A DNA stretch of 64,000 bases from Linnemannia hyalina. Its lineage: Eukaryota; Mortierellomycota; Mortierellomycetes; Mortierellales; Mortierellaceae. Every line of letters begins with the position of its first letter. Position 1 is the first letter of the stretch. The notes under the pieces were generated by a model, which saw only the letters and a program-made list of their open reading frames with translations, was not told the origin of the DNA and did no database searches. This document shows, one piece after another, positions 33,714-53,463 of this stretch. The translations under genes were made by a program, and so were the position numbers. The stretch covers positions 3,100,001 to 3,164,000 of the forward strand of contig JAHRHY010000001.1 of assembly GCA_019671135.1 (NCBI GenBank). The letters are read 5' to 3'.

Positions 33714-36000
33714 TTCAGTTCCCTTGTGTAGGCATCTTTTGTTTTATTTTCTGCTAGTTTTTACTTTCATTCTATTTTTCATTCTTCATATTTTTTTTCA
33801 TTCGTCGATTGTGTTATCCCCCTCTTCTCCTATGTAATCTGCCCAGTTGTTTTTTGATTCTTTTTTTCCTTCTGTAGTGGTTCTATGTTAGAGTTGTTTG
33901 TGTGTAGGCCCCATTTCGTGTACAATATAATCGTTAAGTTATGAAGCGCAGTTTTCATGGCAATCTAGACCCTCTGTTTTTTATTCTTTGCCAACTTTTG
34001 TTATTTACGAGGTCGTGTCCTTGCTTCCCGGTCCTGGTTTGCAACACGCTGAGAGAGCGGTGTGGATGGTGTTTGTGGGTTAAAAGGATGAAACGCGTGA
34101 GGGTTGAGATCAACATTTTGTGCACGTACCGGGGTGTACAAAAAGGTACATCTCCCGCCCAAACTATTGGTTTCTTTTTATTCTTTCTTCTGCACTCCTC
34201 ATCGCCATTTTATCTTCTTTCTCTATTTCCAGTGGGGTGCGCGTCTGCTTTAGGCTTGTCTCGTTCCCTCCCCCTACCTTCTTTCACACTGTTTGCCCAC
34301 ACTCCCCAGTCTTCCTCCCCTTGTGTATAGTTTGATCACCATCATCACACCATTTAACACGTAAAAAGGAACAAGTACAATGTAGTGGCGCAAACTTATC
34401 AGAAATTTTCCTTGTCTTTGTATCACTTTAGTGACAAGAGGATGTCAAGAAGGGGCCAAGAGGAGTCATAAACCCATACGTAAGTGTCCGCGTACCTAAC
34501 TTGGGATGGGTGGCCCTTTGATCATGTCAAGGATGTGAGTGCGCCGGAATGGCGGTGGCCATGTGCTGTTGGAGGAAGAAGCAACGGGAGTGCTTCGCAT
34601 TTCTTCAGAGGGCTAACATGGGATTCTGAGGACTGATATGGCATTCCGGGGGCTAACTGATGGGTTGCGGGAACTAAAGGGATCGGGGGAACCTAGGGGT
34701 CGCGGGGTTATGGGTTCGAAGAATGATTGTGTGTCCACCCTTAATGATGGCACATTAATGGAGCGCGGGCTTTCCTGTGCTTATGGTGACAGCCGTTCAG
34801 GGGCACTCCGTTCCGTTGTGAGCTTGCGTTTGCAGCTATGCAGAACTGAAGCAGTGGGGCACACAAACGCAAACATATGCCTATGATGACACTACTACTG
34901 AGGTCTAAGACATTTTCCGCTTTCGGCCGTTCCTTAACAACAGTGGCATTACGGCAAACCGAGGGCTGGCTTATTTTTTTATATCTTCCTTTTCAAACTA
35001 TTGACCACGGGTACCCAGTTTGCGACCTCCTCGCGGTGTGCCCTGGGCTAGGGATTTCTCGCTGCAAGAACTCAGAGGCAGACGGCGAGCCCTCCAATAA
35101 AAACCTTTTCTTTTCAACGTTTCCTTTTTGTTTTTTTTTTGTTTTTGCTTGATGAAGAGATTTTTGAAAAACATATGGTTGGAATGGCATGAACGGGGGT
35201 ATGGAGTAGGCGAAGCTGAATTGACAATTGACATTGCTGCCCCAGCTTAAGTCTGATTGTTCTTGCATGACACAAATGAATGGCCCCACTGAGCGAGTCA
35301 ACTCTCTAGTTCTCCGCTGGCGGTCATACTTGGATTGAAGTAATTTGTTCAACATTTTTTTTGCTGTGTTTACTTGACGGATAGGAAGGTCGGGACGAAA
35401 GGAATTGGAGTGAGGAGTGGGGAATGAGAGAGAAGTAGAGATAATGGCTGCTACTGTTGTTGTTTATGTTGTTGTTTAAGTTGTTGTTAAAGAGAAGAAC
35501 AAACCAATGCGAAAGAGACAACCAGAACCAAAAACAGAAAAAGAAAAAAAAGAGAGAGAGAGAGAGAGAGAGAAAGAAGATTAAAAGTGTACAAGGCACG
35601 TTTTCAGAAACAAGTTCGCTTGTTCCAATGGTATGGTTAACATTTTTGAATGGAATAGATGGTTATCCGGCTTTGCATCCTCTCACGTCAGTCGCCGTCA
35701 ATGCGGTCTGTCGTTGCCAAGAAAAAGCGGCGAGAAAAAAAACGTCGGCAGTGAATAAAAACAAGTAGAGGGTTGTATAGTCATCTTTAATCCACCTTTT
35801 ATTGACGTTATTGACGTTCAGAGAGGGAAAAAGGGGTCTGATCGGAGTCTTTTATTTTTTTTTGTTGGTGTTATCTCATCAATGACTGGGAAGTGCCACT
35901 GTGGGGGGACGAAGAGTGGCGAAGGAGATAGTGGAAGGAAAGGGTCGTTACTGCAGAGATGGTAGAAGTGATGATAGCAGTGGAAGCTACACGACTTTTT
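33714..36000. other. 2.3-kb gene-free stretch downstream of TOR
   Basis: T-rich 3' UTR sequence (33720-33900) then mixed sequence. A GA run lies at about 35550-35572 and several T-runs occur. An open segment at 34638-34886 (+) has no coding character. No RNA gene was recognised. Confidence 0.45.
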
Positions 36001-36717
36001 TTACCAGGGCCAAGTTCTGGTCTGGGTAGGGGTGGGGGCGGTGACAGCGCCGCTGGACCAAGTAGGCTGAGGGGTTGCAGTCCAGGTGTTGTTGTAACCC
36101 GAGCTAGCAGACCGGGTGGCACGAGGACAGGGAGTGCCAGTCCAGGTGCTGTTGTAACCCGAGCTACCAGACCAGGTGGGGCGAGGGACGGGAGTGTCAG
36201 TCCAGGTGCTGTTGTAACCCGAGCTACCAGACCAGGTGGGGCGAGGGACGGGAGTGTCGGTCCAAGTGCTCGAGCCGGTGGGGGTAGGGATAGGAGTGGT
36301 GTTGTTCCAATCAGGCCAGCAATCGGTCAGGCCGCCGCTTGGGTAAGGGCCACCAGTAGGGTAAGGGCTGCCAGTAGGGTAAGGGCCACCAGTAGGGTAA
36401 GGGCTGCCAGTAGGGTAAGGGCTGCCAGTAGGGTAAGGGCTGCCAGTAGGGTAAGGGCTGCCAATAGGGTAAGGGCTGCCAGTAGGGATAACAGTGGGGT
36501 AAGGGCCGTCAGTTGGAATAACAGTGGGGTAAGGGCCGCCGTCAGTGGGGTTAGGGCCACCAGTAGGGTAAGGGTCGCCAGTGGGGATAACAGTGGGCAA
36601 GGCCGTGTTGGCGTTGATGAGGGAGGAAAGGGAGGAGGAATAAGGCCTGGGAAGGGCGTCGGAGGTGGATGCGAAAGCCAGCGCTGCAGCGATAAGGATG
36701 GAGGAAGTGATTTTCAT
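36001..36717 (-). CDS. Secreted Pro/Ser/Thr/Tyr-rich tandem-repeat protein
   Basis: 238 residues. A clear signal peptide (MKITSSILIAAALAFASTSDA) precedes a mature part made of two repeat families. The first is a hexapeptide (S/G)PYPTG, encoded by an 18-base unit and present about ten times in the middle (about residues 75-128), with related longer units before it. The second is a 20-residue unit around TPVPRPTWSGSSGYNSTWT, encoded by a 60-base tandem repeat in three to four copies in the C-terminal part. Each 20-residue unit includes NxT-type sites (NSTW, NNTW) for N-glycosylation. No GPI signal: it ends TRTWPW. It resembles fungal cell-wall or adhesive surface proteins by composition only. 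I do not recognise a named family. Confidence 0.72.
   Translation of the reverse strand: MKITSSILIAAALAFASTSDALPRPYSSSLSSLINANTALPTVIPTGDPYPTGGPNPTDGGPYPTVIPTDGPYPTVIPTGSPYPIGSPYPTGSPYPTGSPYPTGSPYPTGGPYPTGSPYPTGGPYPSGGLTDCWPDWNNTTPIPTPTGSSTWTDTPVPRPTWSGSSGYNSTWTDTPVPRPTWSGSSGYNSTWTGTPCPRATRSASSGYNNTWTATPQPTWSSGAVTAPTPTQTRTWPW
36070..36275 (-). repeat. 60-bp tandem repeat within the secreted protein gene
   Basis: The string GTTGTAACCCGAGCTA starts at 36091, 36151 and 36211, exactly 60 bases apart, with a fourth diverged copy after it. The unit keeps reading frame (20 residues). Confidence 0.85.
36336..36500 (-). repeat. 18-bp tandem repeat within the secreted protein gene
   Basis: About nine tandem copies of GGGTAAGGGCTGCCAGTA, with CT/CA variation in one position and one CAATA variant. 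Each copy encodes one hexapeptide on the - strand. Confidence 0.85.
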
Positions 36718-38504
36718 TTTGAAAGACTTTTATTATTTTTTGTGGTTTTTGTGTTGCTTGAGTTGTTGTGTTTTTGATGAGATGGTTGCGGATAGGTGAT
36801 GGGTTTTATACCTTTTTCTTCTCCAGCGGTAGGAGGGAATGCTTTGGGTTCGGTATGAGAAAAAGCTCTTGGTAGGAGTGGATGCCGTGGATAGGGCGCT
36901 GAGCTGGATGGTCTTTCAATGAGATCAAGTATTACAGACATGTAGGGCGCGACTTGAAAAGAAATATGTACTAGAAGTTGAATGATTGCGTCTTGCTTTT
37001 GCTTTGACTTGATCGGTATTATTAATATCTATGTTGTTTTCCATGAACACCCCTATGCGATAACAGAGTTATTCGACAAGCAATATCGGGGAGAAAACAA
37101 AAGAAAACAATATATAAATGGCATCGTCGTCGTCGCACATCGAGAGAGGGAGCAAACAAGAGGATGGGCGCTGGAGGAGGTGAATGATTCTACGCCTGAC
37201 CCTCCATTGAACGCGTTCCTGAATCAAGTTTCGCTAACCGACCAGTAAGGCTTCACCGAGAGTCGAAAATTTCGTTCCTACTAATTTTAGTTTGCATGGA
37301 TGTCGGACCCTGTTGCATCCTCAGGTAAAGTGATTTATCTTTTTTCAACTTATGCTATTCTCTGACACTTGACAAACTGTTGACATAGAACAAGAATAAA
37401 AAAACATAATCACAAAATGACCATCAATCTGGGCTGTAATGTATTTTTTTCTTTAGATGCTCATTGGCGTAGAAGTGTGTCATTGCAGGATTGTCATTAG
37501 ACACTCAAACCATTCCATGGTACCCATGCTCATGTGGCTTGTTTCTCGATCTATGGATTAAGAAAACACCAAAACGTCTAGAATATGTGCGGGACTACCG
37601 TCTCACCGTCCGCATAACATCAAGGACAATTGTCAATTATTTTAATCGCAAAACGAAACAATGTTATCAACAGGGAAGTTGCATGATGGGAGTTCCCTAA
37701 CATAACGCCCAAACAGCATGCAGCATAGGGCTGTTATTGTTGTCAAGGGGAGGGGTTGGCCTTCTACTTGAAGGGGAAGCAACGCACTGGGGGTGGACTG
37801 TCGAGAAGCTTTAGAATTTTTTTTGCCTCTCCTGATCTTTTTGTCCTACACTTGACTGGACCTTGCCTGCCACTTCATCTTCCAAAGTCAAGCAAGGGAA
37901 GGGAGCAGGGGGTCAAAAGTCGTTTATTTGAAGAGTAGCTTCACAAGGGAGGCACGGATGGTGTTTTTTTTCTTGATCATTGCAGTATCCCCGTTCCTTT
38001 TAATGGCAGTTTGAAAGTGCAGTGTGCACTAAATGAAAAGGGTAAGGATTAGTGTAACATAAACCGATACAAAAAAGGACATTGGCTGTGAAGAAGTAAT
38101 TAGTTGCGGCCCTGCATTAAAGTCGAAACTATAATGCTTGTGCATGCCCGTCGATGAGCTATCATGGTGGTTGTACTTGTTTGTTTTCTCCAAGGCCATA
38201 CGATACGATAGGACATGCGGTGGATACTGTGTAGTGTGATGAAGTCGTCGAATGGTAGGATAACAAAAATTGACGCGTAAACGAGGTAGTATGAAAACTG
38301 GGCTAAAGTTGTGAGAGAGACACAAAAGTATGTCCCTCTCGTTGTCTGTCAAACTCAGTGGTGGTGGCACAAGTGAATGCCACCATGACGCCGCACTTGT
38401 TTGTCACTGAAAACGATACGGACTCCAAATTACAAGGACAAGCTACAACATTCTCCACTTTTCAACATTCCTCCATTCTCATCATCTCTTTCGCAAAAAA
38501 CAAC
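36718..38504. other. 1.8-kb gene-poor stretch
   Basis: The first part is the promoter of the - strand secreted-protein gene. The remainder has scattered short frames without coding character. Nothing else is recognised up to the DUF4246 pseudogene. Confidence 0.45.
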
Positions 38505-40163
38505 ATGGGTACGATACCCTTGGACCGGAGAGGGATACATTCATGGATTCTATCCTACCCTCTTTACCGAGCTGATAATGTGGGCGACCTCAAACTCGAT
38601 CGGAGAGAAACCCAATTGGGTGGTCGAAAATCAAGGAACCGGAGATTGTGGACAAGTGGAGGCAAGAAATCCTTGCGGTTGGACTTGAGCGAGAGGTCCG
38701 GTACCAGTTGGGAGAGGATCAGCTGGATTGTATCTTCAAGGAGCTCGAGTGGCATGCGCAGAGGCACCGCGACCAGATCGATAAGACCGCCTTGGTGCCG
38801 ATCGATATTGGCATCCAAGGGATGCGTCGGTCAGATGGATTGATCCCGGAGGAGCTCGGGTCGGTTAGTACAGTGTGTCAGGAAGCTAGAGGATGTTGCT
38901 GATGCCAGGAAGGATTGGCACCCGGGTTCCAACAATCAAGTCCTGGATCTGGTTCACCCTTCTCTGTACCCTTTCATTGCTGGTCGTACTCGGGTCACAG
39001 CGGCCCACCACTGGACTTCATCACCGCAGGAAAAGTACTCGACGTCGTCCCGGCTCCCAAATCAAGCGCAGTCGACTCGACCTTCTACTCCAAAAAGCAC
39101 CAATGGCTACCGACAGACCTTGGTGTCTCCCCCGAGGGGAAAGTCAAGGCAAAATCGTACATCAACAACCTGCACCCGGTCGAACACAAGGAGATGTATC
39201 CGGTCCTGGAGGAGACCTTGGACAAGGTCCTACTGATGTTCGAGGGGGTTCTGTCTGCGATTGAGGCCTTCCCGTTCAAGGTTAGCAAGCTGAAGGAAAG
39301 CAGAGACTGGTACGATTCGGACTTGAGCGATATTTAGATCGACGAGACCGAAAGCGATTATGACGATGATGACGATGATGATGATGATGATGAGGTCAGC
39401 GGTGGCGACGGCGAATAGAAGGACGACAAGAAAGTAAGGAAGCTCAAAAAAGACCGTTTACCCCAGCCAGTCAAGATCCCAGAGTTCGTACCACAGGATG
39501 ACCTTCCAAGTTACAGCCTCAGGACCCAATACAAGCCCCTCCAAACGGTCGTCAAGCTGGCCAACATCGAATTGACTCCCAATAATCAAGTGTACGCGGG
39601 CGGCACTTGGCATGACGAGAGAATGGCGAACGAGAATATTGTCGCTACAGGGATATATTACTACAACACCGAAAACATTGGCGACTCGCGACTCGCGTTC
39701 AGTATCCAAATCAAGGAACCAAAGTGCGAGCAATCGGACGATCGAGGAGCAGAGCACCTGTATGATGTTATGAACAAGGATGCGCTGATTCAGTATATGG
39801 ACGGGATTACGACGCAACAGGACCGTTGTGTGGTGTTCCCCAACATCTACCAACATCAGGAGCAGTCTTTCGGATTAGCAGACCGGACCAAGCCCGAATC
39901 CCGAAAGCTGTTGGCTTTCTTTCTTGTCAGCCCTGAGGAACCGGTCCTATCGACGACATTTGTCCCTCCACAGCAATAGGAGAGGGTTCACGTGTTTTCT
40001 TGCGGAGGTGAGCGACAGGTTGCCAACTGAGCTGTTGCGTGTGGTTGGCCAGTTGGCAGACTGGCCGATGGAACTGGAGGAGGCCAAAAGGCATAGGGAG
40101 GAGATGATGAAGGAGCGTCGTTAGTTCTTCCAGATGGTCAATACCGAGCTGTTCGAACACTAA
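38505..40163 (+). pseudogene. Decayed DUF4246 gene, tandem paralogue of the intact gene downstream
   Basis: Sequence parallel to the intact gene at 40491-42122 along its full length but split over frames. Recognisable pieces, in order: PWTGEGYIHGFYPTLFTELI (from ~38519), KWRQEILAVGLEREVRYQL (~38650), RKLEDVADARKDWHPGSNNQ (~38880), YINNLHPVEHKEMYPVLEE (~39157), GGTWHDERMANENIVATGIY (~39600), NIYQHQEQSF (~39843), LPTELLRVVGQLADWPMELE (~40022). In-frame stops occur at 39335-39337, 39416-39418 and 39977-39979, with at least four frame changes. An Asp-rich insertion from a GATGAC-type repeat (39357-39395) is absent from the intact copy. The iron-ligand-like HxE and downstream His survive in fragments. 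It cannot encode a full protein as it stands. Confidence 0.88.
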
Positions 40164-40490
40164 TTAATCGATGTATTATCTCCTGTTCAGTGTGGGCGAA
40201 ATGTGAAATGAAAAAAGTTCACGCGTAATCAGACTTAAGGGTTGATTGATCAGTCCAACCTTCTTCGTCTCGGTTTGTGATCGTTGCATTTGTCCCCCTG
40301 CTTTCAATTTTGTATTGTTCTGTCACTGCCGCACTTCCCCCTCGCCATTGTTTAACCTCTTTTCGACCTCTCATTCAATTCTTTTTCTTTCTTCATAACC
40401 TTTTACATTACGCCTTCCTCCCTCACCCCCCATCACCAATTCCTACCTACCAACCACACCACCTCCTTCTCTAATCATCAACAAAACACA
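40164..40490. promoter_or_regulatory. Promoter/5' UTR of the intact DUF4246 gene
   Basis: A C/T-rich leader (about 40380-40470) runs to the start codon. The last bases, CAACAAAACACAATG, resemble those before the pseudogene ATG (CAAAAAACAACATG), supporting duplication of the start region too. Confidence 0.5.
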
Positions 40491-42122
40491 ATGCCACTCC
40501 CACACCCTTGGACGGGGAACGACTACGCCTGCGGGTTCACTCCAACCCTCCTCCCAGAACTCCTCGTCCGCGCGGCGTCCAACACCATCCGTGAGAAACC
40601 CGACTGGTGGATCAAACTCAACAACCCTGAGATCGTCGCCAAATGGCGTCAGGAATTCTTGGATACCAACGCAGGGCGCGAGTTGCGGTTCCAGATGACA
40701 GATAAGCAGATTGATTATTTAGTGAAGGAGTTGCAGTGGTATGCGGAAAGGCGTCAGGAGCAGGTTGATTTGAAGAGAGAAGGACAGGGGAAGGAGGGGG
40801 AGGTAGTAATTGATGTGGGAATTGAGGGGACGAGGAGGGCGGATGGGTTGGTTCCGGAGGAGCTGAAGAGTCGGTTGGTCAAGTGTGTCAGGAAACTGGA
40901 GGATGTTCCTGATGAGAAGAAGGATTGGCACCCTGGTTCCAACAACAAAGTCTTGGATCTCGTTCATCCTTCCTTGTTCCCCTTTGTTGCTGGTCGGACC
41001 CGAGTCATGGACAAGGATGCCATCCCAGCACTGGAGTCTATCGGACAAGGGGAACCTAAAGACGTCCCACCCAAGCCCAACAAGCACCGGGATATGTATT
41101 ACTCTAAAAAATTCCAGTGGCTCTCTACCGACTTTGATGTCACCCCCGAGGGCAAAACCAAGGCCAAGACGTACATCAACAACTTGCACCCAGTCGAACA
41201 CAAGGAGATGTACCCGGTTCTGGAGGAGATTCTGGACAAGTTTTTGCCATTGTTTGAGGAGGTCTTGGGGGAGATGGAGGTTGAAGGAAAAAACAAGCGG
41301 TTCAAGGTCAACCCCTATGAATGGCACGAAGAGATGCCTGATTTCGGCGACGATAATGAGGCTCGTTGGGCGTATGAGAAGGTCCGTATCCCCAAGCCCC
41401 TCGAGATCCCAGAGTTCACACCACCCGAAGAAATCCCCAAGTACGACCTCAAGAACACCGGCAAGCCCCTCCAAGTCATCGTGAAGCTTGCCAACATCGA
41501 GTTGACACCCGACAACCCCAAGTACGAAGGCGGTACCTGGCACGTCGAGGGCATGGCAAACGATAACATTGCCGCCACCGGGATTTACTACTACCACTCC
41601 GACAACATCTCCGAGTCGCGTCTCAACTTCCGGATCCAGGTACACGAGCCTGAATACGATCAGTACGACGACAGCGGAGTCTTGCACATGTACGATCTCG
41701 AAAACGAAGGTCCCCTTGTCCAACCCCTTGACGGAATCATCACAAAACAAGACCGGTGCCTCGTCTTCCCGAACATTTACCAACACGAAGTCCAGCCCTT
41801 TGAACTCCAAGACCCCACCCGTCCCGGAACACGCAAGATTCTGGTCTTCTTCCTCGTTAACCCAGAAGAACCTACGCTCTCGACAACTCGTGTACCCCCA
41901 CAACAAAAGGAATGGGTTCAACATCGTGTGGCCTTTGAGCATTCAGTGCAGGACAAGTTGCCGACAGAGTTGCTGGACGAGATCTATTCGATGGTCGATT
42001 GGCCGATGGATCTGGAGGAGGCCAAGACGCTCCGGGAGGAACTGATGAATGAACGCAAGTACCTTGTCAAGAATCTCACGGCTGATGTTTTTGAGCGACC
42101 CTTTTATCTCTCTGAGCATTAA
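40491..42122 (+). CDS. DUF4246 protein, possible Fe(II)/2-oxoglutarate-type oxygenase fold
   Basis: Intronless, 543 residues, matching the fungal DUF4246 family of unknown function. The N-terminal half is helical and charged (WRQEFLDTNAGRELRFQMTD; DWHPGSNNKVLDLVHPSLFP). The C-terminal half holds the conserved core: GGTWHVEGMANDNIAATGIY, with H351 and E353, NIYQHEVQPF with H432, and GTRKILVFFLV with R448. That spacing, HxE...His...Arg, is how Fe(II)/2-oxoglutarate dioxygenases place iron ligands and the 2-oxoglutarate-binding Arg on a double-stranded beta-helix, so an oxygenase activity is a plausible inference, not shown. It directly follows a decayed paralogue in the same orientation. Two AATAAA signals lie at 42149-42158. 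Family call secure; biochemical role unknown. Confidence 0.88.
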   Translation: MPLPHPWTGNDYACGFTPTLLPELLVRAASNTIREKPDWWIKLNNPEIVAKWRQEFLDTNAGRELRFQMTDKQIDYLVKELQWYAERRQEQVDLKREGQGKEGEVVIDVGIEGTRRADGLVPEELKSRLVKCVRKLEDVPDEKKDWHPGSNNKVLDLVHPSLFPFVAGRTRVMDKDAIPALESIGQGEPKDVPPKPNKHRDMYYSKKFQWLSTDFDVTPEGKTKAKTYINNLHPVEHKEMYPVLEEILDKFLPLFEEVLGEMEVEGKNKRFKVNPYEWHEEMPDFGDDNEARWAYEKVRIPKPLEIPEFTPPEEIPKYDLKNTGKPLQVIVKLANIELTPDNPKYEGGTWHVEGMANDNIAATGIYYYHSDNISESRLNFRIQVHEPEYDQYDDSGVLHMYDLENEGPLVQPLDGIITKQDRCLVFPNIYQHEVQPFELQDPTRPGTRKILVFFLVNPEEPTLSTTRVPPQQKEWVQHRVAFEHSVQDKLPTELLDEIYSMVDWPMDLEEAKTLREELMNERKYLVKNLTADVFERPFYLSEH

Positions 42123-42148
42123 TACTGCTACTCTGAACAGGTAGGCAG

Positions 42149-42158
42149 AATAAATAAA
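42149..42158 (+). terminator. Polyadenylation signals of the DUF4246 gene
   Basis: Two overlapping AATAAA hexamers 27-36 bases downstream of the stop codon. Confidence 0.55.
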
Positions 42159-42260
42159 GATATGTATTTTATGTGCAATTATTTACTACATTAATGTTGG
42201 AAGAGAGTCCATTGGCCACATATTTCTCTACTTGACGCGTGTGTGTGCCTGCGTGCAAGC

Positions 42261-42764
42261 TTAGAGGATAAGGGCAAGGGCAATAGCAAGACCTGCAATA
42301 GTAACAACGGTATCAACAACCAAAGCCCCAGCCGCAGAACCAGGCTGCTTGACATCCGGGACAACAGGATTCGTAATCACAGAAGGACTAGAGACCGTCG
42401 TAGTCGTCGTTATGGGTTCGACCGTCGGGAGCGTGGGCGTAGTGACAGGAGGCGTGGCATTGGTAGTAGTCATAGTGGTTGGCTTCTTGGTGGTGGTGGT
42501 GGTGGTGGTGGTGGTGGTGCAGGGAGTCTTGGTAGGCTTCTTTGCAGTTGTGGTAGTCGTAGTTGTCTTGGTGTCGCATGTGGTCGAAAGCTTGGTGGAG
42601 GTAGACGTTGGCTTCGTGGAAGTAGACGTTGACTTGGCAGAGGTGCTTTTAGTTCGAATGCTTACGCTTGTGCTCGTGATTACGGCGGAGTTGGCCGGCG
42701 CGGCATGGGCAACAGCAGAGACGGCCAGAGTGATGGCGGCAACAAGGATCAGATTGAACTTCAT
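42261..42764 (-). CDS. Thr-rich GPI-anchored surface protein
   Basis: 167 residues. Signal peptide MKFNLILVAAITLAVSAVAHA, then a Ser/Thr/Lys-rich stalk with uninterrupted Thr runs of seven to ten residues, two Cys residues (STTCDTK, KTPCTT) and Pro/Val-rich spacers. The C-terminus (GSAAGALVVDTVVTIAGLAI and a few more hydrophobic residues) is a typical GPI-attachment signal: small residues, spacer, hydrophobic tail without charged end. Such mucin-like proteins are heavily O-mannosylated and sit in the fungal cell wall or plasma membrane. The Thr runs come from a GGT/GTG-like trinucleotide repeat on the + strand (about 42487-42520). No named family; role probably structural or adhesive. Confidence 0.78.
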   Translation of the reverse strand: MKFNLILVAAITLAVSAVAHAAPANSAVITSTSVSIRTKSTSAKSTSTSTKPTSTSTKLSTTCDTKTTTTTTTAKKPTKTPCTTTTTTTTTTKKPTTMTTTNATPPVTTPTLPTVEPITTTTTVSSPSVITNPVVPDVKQPGSAAGALVVDTVVTIAGLAIALALIL

Positions 42765-43871
42765 GACGGTATGTAAGTTTCTTGAGATTTTGTAATGATT
42801 AGTGAGGAAAGGGTATAAAGGATTAAGAAAATAGCAGTGGCGTTAAAGCGAAGGATAAGAAAAACTGGTGTGGGAGAAGGTCTTTGTGGTTCTTATAGTT
42901 ATAGGTGGAGGACGATGAAGGATGGCAGAAGAAGAAAAACGTCCGACTGACACGATAGACATGTCCATCTGCAGATTTTGCTTTTCCATCCTACGCCCAA
43001 CGCACGACTCTTGAGCATGTGGGAACCCAAAAAAAAGTTTCCAATACAACAAATGCGGCGACGACGCTGAGGAGGTGAGAAAAAGGGCATCAAAACCAAG
43101 AAAAAGAACAGCGAAGCTTCGAGGCGCGGGAGAGACGGGTCACGTACTTTGGAATGTTGTCTACCGCAAGGATGGACAGACATAGAACAAGAACAAAGAG
43201 AAACACATTCTGACCAAGCAAAGCAATCAGCGTTGGCTGTAGCATTTCTCGTGTACACTTGCATGCACACGTTCCCTCTCTTTACTTTCTCTTGTATCCC
43301 TCGCCCTGCCCTCTCCACCACCTGCTTTGCATCAAATCAAAAATAGGGTTGTTGGCACTCTTATTTTAAGACTAAAACTCGCGTATGATGCGTAGCTGCG
43401 TGGCGTGTGCATGTGTGCGGCTTTTCTTGCCTTTTGTCTTTGTTGCCTGCGCTTGGATCCACGCATCCCTTTTGGGTTCGGGGAGGTGTGTGCGTCGTGT
43501 CTTTGAACAACAAATCGGGGTCGGAAACCCTTGCTTCTTGGAAAAATGGGCGTCGATGTTTACACGCTTTTGTGCGTGGGTGCATGTGTCCCTTGTGCCT
43601 GAATTATTTTTGACTTTACGTTTGTTGATTTCTATTCGAGGCTACTAACAACAACGCAAACGTATTGTTGTTGACTCTCTTTTATCTGTTTTTCACCTGC
43701 TTGCTTGCTTGCTTCACAGATATTCGCCTTATGTTGGTAGGCAAGAAACACAAACAACACAAAACAGAAAAGACACAAACAAACCCCATTCAAAGCAATG
43801 GCATAGGGGTTGCAAAAATAAAAATAGTATTTAGTTGTTAATGATATAGTTGATAGTAAAAAACACTTCCT
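42765..43871. other. 1.1-kb intergenic stretch
   Basis: Promoter side of the GPI-protein gene (left) and 3' UTR of the - strand CHD gene (right). A GCTT repeat lies at about 43700-43715. No coding frame is supported. Confidence 0.45.
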
Positions 43872-52602
<8,731 letters not shown>

Positions 52603-53190
52603 TATGATCGTCTATGTGATATGCTGTAGTTGTAGTTGTCGTTGTCGTCGAGAGGAGAGGAGAGGAGTGCTTGTTCTTGCTGGTCAAAAATGGTTGCAAG
52701 TTGATCCTCAGAAGGTTGAAATAGCGGATGCTGATCTGCGGCAGAATAGGTAGCAGCTGATGTGTGGGTGGGCCGGAAGGTAGGGGATCGTCAGTTGTCT
52801 CGGGCGGACTGAAGAAGGGTGATGGGGAGGTTCTCTAGGTCGGAAGGGAGAGTCGACGGGCAGTCCGGTGGTTGTAAAAGAGTTGGAGTGGTTGAGCGAG
52901 GCTGTTGTGTGTGTCGAGAGAGGGGGTAGGGTGTTGGAATGTAGACACTCTTTCTCGCTCTCTCGCTGTAGTCGTTGGCAATCTCTTTTTAGCGGAGGCG
53001 ACGAGTGGTGGGTCGTGTCGAATGTGGGTGAGATTGAGCCAGTTGGATGACTGTAGATCACAGCTATAGGAGTGGGTAGGTAGGTTGTAGGTAAGGTCCA
53101 AGTGATTCAGAGAGGTGGATTGGCAGAGAAGAGTGAAGTAAGGGTGGAGGGTTGAAGGTGGAGGCGGGAAGTGGGGAGGTGGGACAGGGA

Positions 53191-53211
53191 GAGGGGGAGA
53201 GAGAGAGAGAG

Positions 53212-53249
<38 letters not shown>

Positions 53250-53250
53250 G
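53191..53250. repeat. GA microsatellite
   Basis: Near-perfect GA dinucleotide run of about 60 bases, with two A-rich interruptions. Confidence 0.95.
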
Positions 53251-53410
53251 AAGGAGATCAGATCAGTTTGTGCACTTTAGTCCGTCCGCCAGTCAGTCGG
53301 TCAAAAGGGAGAATAGGAGGGAGAAGGGAAGGGAAGGGAAAATTAATAATGTGTTGCCAGTCCAGTCCAGTCCAGTCCAGTTCCAGTACGACTACAAAAG
53401 AACGGCCAAG

Positions 53411-53424
53411 CACACACACGCACA

Positions 53425-53462
<38 letters not shown>
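53411..53462. repeat. CA microsatellite
   Basis: CA dinucleotide run; the last ~33 bases are uninterrupted. Confidence 0.95.

Positions 53463-53463
<1 letters not shown>

Noticed and set aside
34690..34730. A GGGTTCGAA string resembling a tRNA T-arm
   Set aside because: No matching acceptor stem, D-arm or anticodon arm could be placed around it.
36336..36500. Evenly spaced short repeats considered as a CRISPR array
   Set aside because: Units are contiguous 18-mers without spacers, inside a coding sequence of a eukaryote.
35959..36777. A 272-residue + strand frame over the secreted repeat gene
   Set aside because: Repeat units of 18 and 60 bases keep every frame open. The - strand reading has a signal peptide and sensible repeats; the + strand reading is an Arg/Ala/Gly string.
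40719..41942. A 407-residue open frame on the - strand opposite the DUF4246 gene
   Set aside because: Mirror of a C-ending-codon gene; composition is Val/Leu/Gly-rich and has no recognisable domain.
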